Below, one piece after another: positions 25,309 to 32,881 of a DNA stretch of 64,000 nt. How positions within the stretch are numbered: position 1 is the stretch's first letter; every line of letters starts with the position of its first letter. The stretch spans positions 1 through 64,000 of the forward strand of contig CANMYO010000005.1 in NCBI GenBank assembly GCA_947502145.1, in the 5' to 3' direction. A program made the position numbers and the translations under genes. The DNA comes from an uncultured Paracoccaceae bacterium (GTDB lineage Bacteria; Pseudomonadota; Alphaproteobacteria; Rhodobacterales; Rhodobacteraceae). The notes below the pieces were generated by a model. The model worked only from the letters and a program-made list of their open reading frames with translations. It did not search any database and was not told where the DNA came from.

Positions 25309-26049
25309 TTATTGCAGGCCAAGCGCCTCTTTCAGGCGTGTCAGTGTCGCATCCAGTAGCTCTGGATTGTCTTTGGCGGCGTTCACAGCGGCGGACAGCG
25401 CGGTCTTTTGTACGGCGGACAATTCGCTACCGTCGATCATTTCCATGACCTTGTCAGCGTCAAATCCATCCGCAGTCAGCAGATCTGCCATCATTGCATC
25501 CGTGCCTTCCGCAGCATCATCGGCGGCTGCGGTGGCCTCCTCAGTTGCAGCTTCCACGGCTTCGGCAGCACCCTCGACAGCCTCATCCGTTGCAGCGGCG
25601 GCGTCTTCAACGGCCCCTTCAACAGCTTCAGCAGCCTCTTCGGTGGCAGCGGCAGCCTCGGCGGCAGCAGCTTCTGCTTCCTCTGCGGCGGCAGCGGCTG
25701 CAGCCTCGGCCTCAGCAGCGGCGGCAGCAGCAGCTTCTTCCGCGGCAGCAGCAGCAGCAGCGGCCTCTTCCTCAGCAGCAGCGGCGGCAGCGGCGGCTTC
25801 CTCTTCGACGGCGGCAGCAGCGGCTTCAGCCTCGGCAGCGGCAGCCGCGGCGGCTTCCTCAGCCTCGGCGGCGGCAGCGGCAGCGGCTTCTTCCGCAGCG
25901 GCAGCAGCAGCCGCAGCTTCCGCCTCGGCTTTTGCGGTCGCGCCGGTCAAAACACCAACGGCCTCACCGGCCGTGCGGCCATTCACGCCCATCTGGTAGC
26001 CAAAAAAGCCAACCACGGCGACAACTACGATAATTAATAGCGCTCTCAT
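25309..26049 (-). CDS. Membrane-anchored Ala/Glu-rich rod protein
   Basis: 246 residues. MRALLIIVVVAVVGFFGYQM is a single N-terminal membrane anchor. Residues about 40-170 are almost pure Ala and Glu with no Lys or Arg, built from irregular blocks of three to eight Ala separated by one to three Glu. The last 65 residues form a separate helical domain (ADGFDADKVMEMIDGSELSA, then LLDATLTRLKEALGL). This looks like a periplasmic or cytoplasmic acidic helical spacer carrying a small C-terminal domain. Composition resembles the TolA middle domain but is acidic instead of mixed. I do not recognise a family. The stop faces the shared terminator with fpr. Confidence 0.75.
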   Translation of the reverse strand: MRALLIIVVVAVVGFFGYQMGVNGRTAGEAVGVLTGATAKAEAEAAAAAAAAEEAAAAAAAEAEEAAAAAAAEAEAAAAAVEEEAAAAAAAAEEEAAAAAAAAEEAAAAAAAEAEAAAAAAAEEAEAAAAEAAAATEEAAEAVEGAVEDAAAATDEAVEGAAEAVEAATEEATAAADDAAEGTDAMMADLLTADGFDADKVMEMIDGSELSAVQKTALSAAVNAAKDNPELLDATLTRLKEALGLQ

Positions 26050-26248
26050 TGGGTAATCCTTCCAGTCATGAAAACGTGGCAGCCCATCTTTTGGGCCTTA
26101 ACACGCATATGTCAGAGGTCGCCGCCAAGGAAAAGGTCCCAATCACTTGGCCGTTCCCCCCAATCGGCGCTTTTTTGCGGGTTGAAGCCGCATGTACAGG
26201 GTTATAGCTTACGCGATACATCCCGTGAACAGTCAAAGGATAAAGACC

Positions 26249-26794
26249 ATAGGACGCAGACCCCATAACGCGCCACCTCAGCGCGAAACCGGCCCCCGGA
26301 TCAACGATCGCATTCGGGCCTCAGAGATTCGCCTGATCGGGGCAGAAGGCGAAAACGTAGGTGTTGTGACGCCTGAACGTGCCATGATGATGGCCGATGA
26401 CGCCGGACTTGATCTGGTTGAAATCTCACCTAATGCCAATCCGCCCGTCTGCAAGATCATGGATTTTGGCAAGTTCAAATACGAGACTCAGAAGAAAGAA
26501 GCTGAGGCCCGTAAGAAACAGAAGATCATCGAAATCAAGGAAGTGAAGTTCCGTCCCAATACGGACAACCACGACTATGATGTGAAGATGCGCAACGTTT
26601 TCAAATTCCTTGAGAACGGCGACAAGGTCAAAGTCACCCTGCGCTTCCGCGGGCGCGAAATGGCCCACCAGGAATTGGGTCGCCAGTTGCTGGAACGTGT
26701 CGCCGAAGACACCAAGGAAAGCGGCAAGGTCGAAAACTTTCCGAGAATGGAAGGTCGCCAGATGGTCATGCTGATCGGACCCCTGCCAAAGTAA
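26249..26794 (+). CDS. infC: Translation initiation factor IF-3, probable AUA start
   Basis: Binds the 30S subunit and checks start-codon pairing. The N domain ([20 protein letters not shown]), the basic linker ([19 protein letters not shown]) and the C domain ([18 protein letters not shown]) are complete. Family N termini begin just before RRPHNAPP. Here the codon at that place is ATA (26249), with AAAGGA ending 8 bases before it, giving 181 residues, close to the E. coli length. The nearest alternatives are GTG at 26225 and ATG at 26192. Rare start codons are a known autoregulatory device in infC (AUU in E. coli), so AUA is credible here. Its 3' end is repeated downstream. Confidence 0.9.
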   Translation: MGRRPHNAPPQRETGPRINDRIRASEIRLIGAEGENVGVVTPERAMMMADDAGLDLVEISPNANPPVCKIMDFGKFKYETQKKEAEARKKQKIIEIKEVKFRPNTDNHDYDVKMRNVFKFLENGDKVKVTLRFRGREMAHQELGRQLLERVAEDTKESGKVENFPRMEGRQMVMLIGPLPK

Positions 26795-27045
26795 CCGCCC
26801 GGCGCAACCGCGCTCCCGGCATTTACATGCAAACGCCTGCCGCTCAGGACGGTGTTTGCAACGCAAACCCCGGGGAAGGTCGCCAGATGGTCATGCTGAT
26901 CGGACCCCTGCCAAAGTAACCGCCCGGCGCAACCGCGCTCCCGGCATTTGCAAGCAAACGCCTGCCGCTTCGGACGGTGTTTGCAACGCAAACCCCGGGG
27001 AAGGTCGTCAGATGGTCATGTTGATCGGACCCCTGCCAAAATAAC
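26751..27045 (+). repeat. 125-bp tandem repeat carrying the infC 3' end (about 2.4 copies)
   Basis: Copy 1 starts at 26751 inside infC, copy 2 at 26876 and a partial copy 3 at 27001, exactly 125 bp apart. Each begins with the last 14 codons of infC (encoding [13 protein letters not shown] and the TAA stop), then about 80 bases containing a small hairpin GTTTGC-AAC-GCAAAC. Copies 1 and 2 differ at a few bases; copy 3 has silent changes and stops after about 45 bases. This is a tandem duplication of the gene end plus its 3' untranslated region, not a CRISPR. Confidence 0.95.
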
Positions 27046-27172
27046 CCACGGTCACGGTCACCAGAGCGGGCGTGCATCGCGCACAACCGCTCCGGCGACG
27101 TTCCGGTCATAAACCGCTTCTTTTTCCAGCCATTTCGCGCAATCTTCGTCCCATGCATTACAGGAGCCCGCC

Positions 27173-28294
27173 ATGAGCGCCTATTTTCATGCCGAAGACT
27201 GCAAAATCGACGATCTTGCAGCGCTGTGCAGTCAGACGCTCCAGCGGGACAGCGTGCCGATTGCGACCGACATCTGTCAGAACGTGCCGATCTATGCGGT
27301 GCAAGCGCTTGATCTGGAAGACCCTGCCCTACTGGCTGAATGGGCCGCCGTGCTGCACACCGGCCCCGGCATCATCGTGCTGCAAGGGGCATTTGCCGAT
27401 ACCGCGCCAATTGACCGCGCCAGCAAAATTTACCGGGACATCATCGCCGCAGAAAAGGCCGCCGGGACAGCTAATGCCGATCACTTTGCCGCCGGCACCA
27501 ATGATCGGGTCTGGAACAGCCTGCAAAAGCTCTGCCTGCGCGATCCGGACACCTTCGCAGCCTATTTTGGCAATGCCGCCCTCGCCGCGGCCTCAACGGC
27601 CTGGCTTGGCCCCGCCTACCAGATGACGGCGCAGGTCAATCTTGTTTATCCCGGTGGCGCGGCGCAAAAGGCGCACCGCGACTATCATCTTGGGTTCCAG
27701 ACTGCAGACATCGCGGCACTGTTCCCGGCCCACGTCCATGATCTGTCCCCGGTTCTGACCTTGCAGGGGGCCGTGGCCCATTGCGATATGCCCATCGAAA
27801 GCGGCCCGACCAAGCTGCTGCCCTTTAGCCAAGCCTATCGTCCCGGATATGTCGCCTGGCGACTGCCCGCATTTCGCGCCTATTTCGAAGCGCATTTCAT
27901 ACAGCTGCCCCTCGCCAAGGGTGATGCGTTGTTCTTTAACCCCGCATTGTTCCATGCTGCCGGGCCAAATACCTCGCGCGGGATTGATCGCATGGCCAAC
28001 CTTCTGCAAGTCTCCTCTGCCATGGGGCGTGCCCTTGAAAACGTCGACCGGAAAAGCATGTGCAAGGCGCTGTTTCCTGTACTGCGCGGCGTTGACGCCA
28101 CGACCCGTCGTCATGCGATTGCCGCCTGCGCCGAGGGGTACAGTTTCCCCACCAATCTGGACAGCGACCCACCGATAGGCGGTCTGGCGCCTGAAACGCA
28201 GGCCGCGCTGTTCCATCGGGCGCTGGATGAGTCCATGTCACAAGCCGAATTTGATAAGGCGCTAGACGCGCAGGCCGCCCGCAAACGCAGTTAG
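27173..28294 (+). CDS. Phytanoyl-CoA dioxygenase family protein (PhyH-like)
   Basis: 373 residues. A non-heme Fe(II)/2-oxoglutarate dioxygenase fold is suggested by the iron ligands: H-x-D appears as KAHRDYHLGFQ (near residues 166-168), and the distal His with the 2-oxoglutarate-binding Arg in ALFHAAGPNTSRGIDRMANL (near residues 260-275). The protein is longer than many PhyH enzymes and ends in a helical tail. The ATG follows AGGAGCCCGCC, a strong ribosome-binding site. It stands alone after infC and converges with the coxS-coxM-membrane operon, overlapping the last gene by 4 bases. The substrate is unknown. Confidence 0.75.
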   Translation: MSAYFHAEDCKIDDLAALCSQTLQRDSVPIATDICQNVPIYAVQALDLEDPALLAEWAAVLHTGPGIIVLQGAFADTAPIDRASKIYRDIIAAEKAAGTANADHFAAGTNDRVWNSLQKLCLRDPDTFAAYFGNAALAAASTAWLGPAYQMTAQVNLVYPGGAAQKAHRDYHLGFQTADIAALFPAHVHDLSPVLTLQGAVAHCDMPIESGPTKLLPFSQAYRPGYVAWRLPAFRAYFEAHFIQLPLAKGDALFFNPALFHAAGPNTSRGIDRMANLLQVSSAMGRALENVDRKSMCKALFPVLRGVDATTRRHAIAACAEGYSFPTNLDSDPPIGGLAPETQAALFHRALDESMSQAEFDKALDAQAARKRS

Positions 28295-28680
28295 GCGCGG
28301 GCGCGATCTCCCTGCAGCCATGCGCGGAAATCGACCAGATCAAACCCGATCGAGATCACATCGACGATCAGCAGGACCGCCGCCAGACCAGCGAAGGGTC
28401 CGGTTATCGCGCCGGTTGCCAGCCCATAGGCCAGCAGCGCCACCAATGGGCTCCAAAAGATCAGATGGGACAGGGCCATCAGCTTTGTGAACCCGCGTGC
28501 GACCAGCAGGATCACCAGATTGGGGGCTAGCCCGGCAATGGCAAGGCTGGCGATGACCGGCCCGTTTGGCGCGGTCCAAAAGGCCAGCGGAGCGATGTTG
28601 ACGGGAACAAGGATCAGCGCGATCCAGAATTGCACCCAAACCGGCAGGCGGCGAAAACTAAAGTAGATGTCCGCAATCAC
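28291..28680 (-). CDS. Small membrane protein encoded with CoxM
   Basis: 129 residues with about four hydrophobic segments (for example PVWVQFWIALILVPVNIAPL and LIFWSPLVALLAYGLAT) and a short basic C terminus. I do not recognise the family. Its start overlaps the coxM stop by 4 bases, so it is cotranslated with it, but nothing in the sequence suggests a cofactor or catalytic role. It converges on the PhyH gene, sharing 4 bases at the stop codons. Confidence 0.7.
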   Translation of the reverse strand: MIADIYFSFRRLPVWVQFWIALILVPVNIAPLAFWTAPNGPVIASLAIAGLAPNLVILLVARGFTKLMALSHLIFWSPLVALLAYGLATGAITGPFAGLAAVLLIVDVISIGFDLVDFRAWLQGDRARA

Positions 28681-29465
28681 CGCGCCGCCGTCACGGCCCG
28701 TTTGGTCATGACCTTGGTCAGATGCGCCCGGTATTCGCCAGTGCCGTGCAAATCGCTGATCATCCCGTCCCCTGACAGCGACAGCCCGTCAAGCGCGGCA
28801 GCGCTGAAGTCTTCGCTCAGCGCTGATCCCGCCGCGTCCCAACAGAATACACCATCCTCAGAGGCTCCGGTGACCCCAACCTTCACGCAGTCACTGAACT
28901 GCGCGACAAAGACCCCGACAAGGGCAAAGCGCGACGCGGGCTGGGCGAATTTCTGGTAACTGGCAGCCTTGGGCACAGGTATGCGGACCGCAGTGATGAT
29001 CTCGCCCTCTTCCAGGGCAGTGGTAAACATACCTTGGAAATAATCTGCCGCGGCAATCTCGCGCCGGTCCGTGACAATCACCGCGTCACAGGCCAGCACC
29101 GCAGCGGGATAACAGGCCGACGGGTCGTCATTGGCCAATGAACCGCCGATCGTGCCGCGGTTGCGCACCGCGGGGCAACCGATATGGCGCGCCATCTCGG
29201 CCAGGGCGGGAAAGTCTGCAGCCCCCGCTGCGACCTCGGCATGGGTTGCGCCGCCCCCGATGGTCAGCGGGCCCGTGCCGTCGCGCGCAATCCCCTTCAT
29301 TTCGGCGATATCGGTCAGGCTGACCAGAACCGATGGGGCAGCAAGCCGCGCGCGCAATGTTGGAATCAGGGTCTGCCCCCCTGCCAGCGGCTGCGCGTCT
29401 TCGTCCTGCAGAGCGCTTACCGCCTCAGCCAGCGTGGTCGGGCGGATCAGGTCAAAATCATACAT
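28677..29465 (-). CDS. coxM: FAD-binding medium subunit, CoxM/xanthine dehydrogenase family
   Basis: 262 residues. The FAD-binding motifs of molybdenum hydroxylase M subunits are present: PLAGGQTLIPTLRARLAAP (near residues 30-48) and TIGGSLANDDPSACYPA (near 105-121). The C-terminal CO-dehydrogenase FAD domain follows. In the complete enzyme it passes electrons from the 2Fe-2S small subunit to the acceptor. It is 3 bases after coxS, but no molybdopterin-binding large subunit (CoxL/XdhB) is encoded on either side. It may partner with a large subunit encoded elsewhere, or the locus may be decaying. Reading frame is intact. Confidence 0.88.
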   Translation of the reverse strand: MYDFDLIRPTTLAEAVSALQDEDAQPLAGGQTLIPTLRARLAAPSVLVSLTDIAEMKGIARDGTGPLTIGGGATHAEVAAGAADFPALAEMARHIGCPAVRNRGTIGGSLANDDPSACYPAAVLACDAVIVTDRREIAAADYFQGMFTTALEEGEIITAVRIPVPKAASYQKFAQPASRFALVGVFVAQFSDCVKVGVTGASEDGVFCWDAAGSALSEDFSAAALDGLSLSGDGMISDLHGTGEYRAHLTKVMTKRAVTAAR

Positions 29466-29468
29466 GGT

Positions 29469-29951
29469 CTAGGCCGCCGCGATTGTTGCGACGTCCTGGC
29501 CCGAAGCCGCGTAGATCGCCTTGATAATGTTGTGATAGCCGGTGCAGCGGCAGATATTGCCCTCAAGATGGGTACGAATCTCGGCCACGGTCGGCTTGGG
29601 GTTGTCCTTGAGAAGCGCCGCCGCAGACATCACCATCCCGGGCGTGCAGAATCCGCACTGCAACCCATGTTCGTCCTGAAATGCCTGCTGCAACCGGTTC
29701 AGCGTGCCATCCGCATTGGCCTGCCCTTCGATGGTGGCCACGTCACGGCCTGCGGCTTCGGCGGCGAACATGCTGCAGGCTTTCACCGCCAGCCCATCCA
29801 CATGCACGATACAGGCCCCGCATTGGCTGGTGTCACACCCCACGTGGGTTCCGGTCAATTTCAGACTGTCGCGCAGGAAATCGACCAGCAACGTCCGGCC
29901 TTCGACCTCTCCCGAAACGGCGGTGCCGTTCACTGTCATCGCCACTTTCAT
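29469..29951 (-). CDS. coxS: 2Fe-2S small subunit, CoxS family
   Basis: 160 residues. Two 2Fe-2S clusters are expected: the plant ferredoxin-type ligands in [16 protein letters not shown] plus a cysteine in VKACSMF, and the second set in [13 protein letters not shown] and [11 protein letters not shown]. All eight cysteines are retained, so the protein should be functional as an electron-transfer subunit. GAGAGGCCGC precedes the ATG. It is first in the minus-strand operon coxS-coxM-membrane protein and is divergent from the ArsR gene. The large catalytic subunit is missing from the window. Confidence 0.9.
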   Translation of the reverse strand: MKVAMTVNGTAVSGEVEGRTLLVDFLRDSLKLTGTHVGCDTSQCGACIVHVDGLAVKACSMFAAEAAGRDVATIEGQANADGTLNRLQQAFQDEHGLQCGFCTPGMVMSAAALLKDNPKPTVAEIRTHLEGNICRCTGYHNIIKAIYAASGQDVATIAAA

Positions 29952-30000
29952 GCGGCCTCTCCCTAGATTCTCAAGGCAGAGTTAATCACGCCCCTGCCCG

Positions 30001-30058
30001 GTTGAGAACCACTCAATTCACCTGCTCCGCATCAATCAACCAAAGGGTTGACTGATGC
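30001..30058. promoter_or_regulatory. Two dyads between coxS and the ArsR gene
   Basis: TTGAG-N5-CTCAA (30002-30016) and GCATCAATCAACC-AAAG-GGTTGACTGATGC (30029-30058). The second is a 13-bp inverted repeat with one mismatch. Both fit the TTGA-N-TCAA type of dyad bound by many ArsR proteins. They lie 24 to 80 bases before the ArsR start and in front of the divergent coxS, so one repressor could control both directions. Confidence 0.5.
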
Positions 30059-30081
30059 GTTGAGAATCGTTATTCACCCAT

Positions 30082-30429
30082 ATGGTTGAACGAAACGAAA
30101 CAGACCGGCTGAACGATATCCTGAAAGCCGCCAGCGACCCCACACGGCGCGAGATTCTGACTCTCTTGGCGCAACATGGGCCGCAGCGGGTGGGTGATAT
30201 CCACGGCCACTTCGACATGAGCCTGAACGCGGTCTCAAAGCACATCAAAGTGCTGGAAACCGCAGGATTGGTGAAACGTCGCACCGAATGGCGCGAACAC
30301 ATGATCGAAGTGCAGATGGCACCCCTGTCGGTCATCGACAGCTGGTTCGCGCAACTGCGTTCGATCTGGGACCTCAGGCTTGAGGCCCTCGATGATATTC
30401 TCACGAAAGGAGCTGCCACCGATGACTGA
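30082..30429 (+). CDS. ArsR-family helix-turn-helix repressor
   Basis: 115 residues. A winged helix typical of ArsR: LNDILKAASDPTRREILTLLAQH, HGPQRVGDIHGHF, then MSLNAVSKHIKVLETAGLVKRR. No metal-binding cysteines are seen, so it is of the non-metal class that typically precedes an AHSA1/SRPBCC gene. It overlaps the first SRPBCC gene by 8 bases. It probably represses its own operon, and perhaps coxS, through the dyads just upstream. The ATG lacks an obvious ribosome-binding site. Confidence 0.87.
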   Translation: MVERNETDRLNDILKAASDPTRREILTLLAQHGPQRVGDIHGHFDMSLNAVSKHIKVLETAGLVKRRTEWREHMIEVQMAPLSVIDSWFAQLRSIWDLRLEALDDILTKGAATDD

Positions 30430-30847
30430 TCTGACCCTCACGTGCAAACGCACGATCAAGGCCCCGCCAGAGGCCGTATTCAATGCCTGGCTGGACCCCG
30501 ACATCATGGCAAAGTTCATGTTTCCAAGCCCCGAGATGCATATCTCGGAATCGCGCAGCGATCCCAAGGTCGGCGGGCGGTTCTTTGTGAACATGGTTGC
30601 GGACCGCGATCTGCCCCACGAAGGCGAATATCGTGAAATCACCCCGCACAGCCGTCTGGTGTTCACCTGGGAGGCTCCCTGGTCAGCGCCGGGCACTTAT
30701 GTCGATCTGCAATTTGCCCCGGTCACAGGCGGCACTGAGATCACCCTGACCCATGTCCGCTTTGTGGATGAAGAGTCACGCGACAATCACAAAAATGGCT
30801 GGAACGGCATTCTTGCCAACCTTGATAACCACCTGACAGGAGCTTGA
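30422..30847 (+). CDS. SRPBCC (AHSA1-like) protein 1
   Basis: 141 residues of the START-like AHSA1 family, which bind hydrophobic ligands in a helix-grip cavity. TCKRTIKAPPEAVFNAWLDP at the start, GGRFFVNMVADRD in the middle and the DNHKNGWNGILANL ending are typical. AAAGGAG ends 9 bases before the ATG, within the arsR end. The next gene is a paralogue with the same layout, so the pair arose by tandem duplication. Ligand and role are unknown; the ArsR-AHSA1 pairing is common. Confidence 0.85.
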   Translation: MTDLTLTCKRTIKAPPEAVFNAWLDPDIMAKFMFPSPEMHISESRSDPKVGGRFFVNMVADRDLPHEGEYREITPHSRLVFTWEAPWSAPGTYVDLQFAPVTGGTEITLTHVRFVDEESRDNHKNGWNGILANLDNHLTGA

Positions 30848-30848
30848 A

Positions 30849-31277
30849 ATGGCTGAACTTTCCCTCACGACGTCCCGCACCATCAACGCCTCGCCTGAAA
30901 CCCTTTTCAATGCATGGCTTGACCCGAAAATGTTGCAGCAGTTCATGCGCCCAGGGCCGGACATGACCGTGCCACGCGCATCAACCGATCCCAAAACCGG
31001 TGGACGTTTCGACATCGTCATGCAGGCTGGCGACAACGAAATCCCGCACGCGGGCACCTACAAGGAAATCGACCCGCATCGCCGTCTGGTCTTTACATGG
31101 GAAAGCCCGTTTTCCGCCGACGACAGCACTGTCACGCTCGACTTTGCACCCGGTGATGGCGGGACAGAGGTCACATTGACCCATACCCGTTTCCCGTCCG
31201 AGGAAAGCCGCGACAATCACGCGGGCGGATGGGCAAAAATCCTCGAACTGCTCGAATCTGAGTTGGAGTCGGTCTAA
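30849..31277 (+). CDS. SRPBCC (AHSA1-like) protein 2, tandem paralogue
   Basis: 142 residues with the same architecture as its neighbour: SRTINASPETLFNAWLDPKM, then TGGRFDIVMQAGDNEIPHAG, GTEVTLTHTRF and the DNHAGGWAKILELL ending. It starts 2 bases after the previous stop, with ACAGGAGC as ribosome-binding site. The two copies are clearly related but well diverged, so the duplication is old. The stop overlaps the DUF1761 start. Confidence 0.85.
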   Translation: MAELSLTTSRTINASPETLFNAWLDPKMLQQFMRPGPDMTVPRASTDPKTGGRFDIVMQAGDNEIPHAGTYKEIDPHRRLVFTWESPFSADDSTVTLDFAPGDGGTEVTLTHTRFPSEESRDNHAGGWAKILELLESELESV

Positions 31278-31660
31278 TGGAAATCACCGTCACTGCCCTT
31301 AACTGGCCTGCCGTCATTGCCGGGACAATTGCCGCCTTTGCTCTTGGCATGGTCTGGTTCAGCCCGATGCTGTTTGGCAAGGCATGGTCAACCGGCAGCC
31401 ACAACATTCGGCCGCCTGCCTCACCGCCGGTGGCGGCGATGGTGGTGCAGCTGATCGGCACCTTTGTTTTGGCGCTGGCCGTCGGGCTTACTGAAACCTA
31501 TCAGGCTATAGGGGCGGCAATTGCTGCAATCCTGGCGGTCGCGCTGATCGTAGCGGGGATGGATCTGTTCAGCCAGAAATCAGGCAAGGCAACCCTGATT
31601 GATGCCAGCTATGTGGTTGTCGCCGGGGCGTTGATGATCCTCGCGCAGGGCCTGCTTTGA
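31277..31660 (+). CDS. DUF1761 membrane protein
   Basis: 127 residues with four hydrophobic segments. ALNWPAVIAGTIAAFALGMV followed by WFSPMLFGKAW is the DUF1761 signature, the WFSPMLFG being the most conserved part. Function unknown. The ATG shares its first base with the SRPBCC 2 stop codon, so the four genes arsR-SRPBCC-SRPBCC-DUF1761 form one operon. The C terminus stays in the membrane. Confidence 0.82.
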   Translation: MEITVTALNWPAVIAGTIAAFALGMVWFSPMLFGKAWSTGSHNIRPPASPPVAAMVVQLIGTFVLALAVGLTETYQAIGAAIAAILAVALIVAGMDLFSQKSGKATLIDASYVVVAGALMILAQGLL

Positions 31661-31683
31661 CATGACATGCCGTTGCGCAGGGC

Positions 31684-32655
31684 TCATCCGGCCTTGCGCA
31701 ACGTCTCAATCACTTGTGCCATGATGCTCACGGCAATTTCTGCCGGGGCGCGCCCGCCAAGGTTCAGCCCGACCGGCGCATTGATGCGCGACAGCTGCGC
31801 CGCCGTCACCCCCGCCGCCTTCAGGCGGGTCACGCGCTTTTCATGGGTGCGCCGCGATCCTAGACATCCGACATAAAATGCCGCTGAATTGACCGCCGCG
31901 ATGACAGCCGGGTCATCCAGTTTGGGATCATGGGCCAGTGTCACCACAGCCGTGCGCCGGTCCAGACCGATGTCACCCAATGCGTCGTCCGGCCAGTCTT
32001 CGATGATGGTTTCGCCCGGAAACCGCGCTACAGATCCAAATGCGCCGCGCGGATCAATGATAATCGGATCAATGCCACAGGACCGGGCCATACCGACAAG
32101 GAACTGCGCGATATGCACCGCCCCGACAATTACCATCCGCAGCGGCGGGTTGTGGATTGCCACAAAGGTCTTGCCGTCCGCTTCGATGCCTGAGCGATCC
32201 AACCTGAACCGGTCGTCATGCCCGGTGCTGACGACCGCCCGTCCGGTCCCTTCCAGATCAACCACATATGCAACCGGGGTTTTGGCGGCGGTCGCCGCGA
32301 CAAGCGCCTCAAGGTCTGTGACCGCCATGGCACCGCCGACAGGTTCCACCAGCACCTTGATCTCACCGCCGCAGGCCAGCCCCACGGCAAAGGCATCCTC
32401 ATCGGCAATGCCGAAGGTCAGTGTTCTGGCCTGCCCGTCGGTGATTGCCTCTTGCGCCTCGACCATCACCGCACCTTCCACGCAGCCGCCAGAGACCGAT
32501 CCCTCCATCGCCCCCGCCGCGTCAATTACCAGCAGTGACCCCACCGCCCGTGGGGCGCTGCCCCATGTCTGAATCACTGTCGCAATCGCCACACCACGGC
32601 CAGCGCGATGCCAGTCCAGTGCAAGCGGAAGAAGGTCATGATCTGCGGTTGTCAT
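31684..32655 (-). CDS. XdhC/CoxI family molybdenum-hydroxylase maturation protein
   Basis: About 323 residues. XdhC-type proteins insert the sulfurated molybdopterin cofactor into xanthine dehydrogenase-like enzymes. Visible: the N-terminal XdhC/CoxI domain (GVAIATVIQTWGSAPRAVGS, VSGGCVEGAVMVEA with the conserved Cys) and the C-terminal Rossmann domain (MVIVGAVHIAQFLVGMARSCG, then FYVGCLGSRRTHEKRV). The start at MTTADHDLL (32655) was chosen for family fit; 40 upstream codons are possible. It lies 1.7 kb from the coxS/coxM pair on the same strand, yet no large subunit is present to mature. Confidence 0.87.
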   Translation of the reverse strand: MTTADHDLLPLALDWHRAGRGVAIATVIQTWGSAPRAVGSLLVIDAAGAMEGSVSGGCVEGAVMVEAQEAITDGQARTLTFGIADEDAFAVGLACGGEIKVLVEPVGGAMAVTDLEALVAATAAKTPVAYVVDLEGTGRAVVSTGHDDRFRLDRSGIEADGKTFVAIHNPPLRMVIVGAVHIAQFLVGMARSCGIDPIIIDPRGAFGSVARFPGETIIEDWPDDALGDIGLDRRTAVVTLAHDPKLDDPAVIAAVNSAAFYVGCLGSRRTHEKRVTRLKAAGVTAAQLSRINAPVGLNLGGRAPAEIAVSIMAQVIETLRKAG

Positions 32656-32850
32656 CGGGTCTGTCCTGTTGGTTTCACGACCAAGCATCGGTGACAAGTC
32701 CAGCATGGTAAAGACCGCACCGGTTAACAGGGTCTTAAGATTCGTGTCTGCATGGGTTGTTGACGGGATGTGCATGGATTGTGCTGGTTAATTTTGCGTT
32801 GAAAAACAGGGTTAATCACCGTGTTGCCCCCCACCAGCCGAAGGCGTAGC

Positions 32851-32870
32851 CTTTGTGCGATTGCGCAAAG
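32851..32870 (+). promoter_or_regulatory. Dyad overlapping the gcdH ribosome-binding region
   Basis: CTTTGTGC-GATT-GCGCAAAG, an 8-bp inverted repeat with one wobble pair, ends directly on the Shine-Dalgarno AAAGGA that serves gcdH (ATG at 32882). It can be a regulator operator, or an RNA hairpin that hides part of the ribosome-binding site. Confidence 0.4.
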
Positions 32871-32881
32871 GAACCTGAAAA

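Noticed and set aside
25494-26033. Gln/Leu/Arg-rich frame opposite the Ala/Glu-rich gene
   Set aside because: Product of the repetitive GCA/GCG/GAA codons read in another frame; no start context.
26751-27045. Tandem repeats considered as a CRISPR array
   Set aside because: Unit is 125 bp with no unique spacers; each unit carries the infC 3' end.
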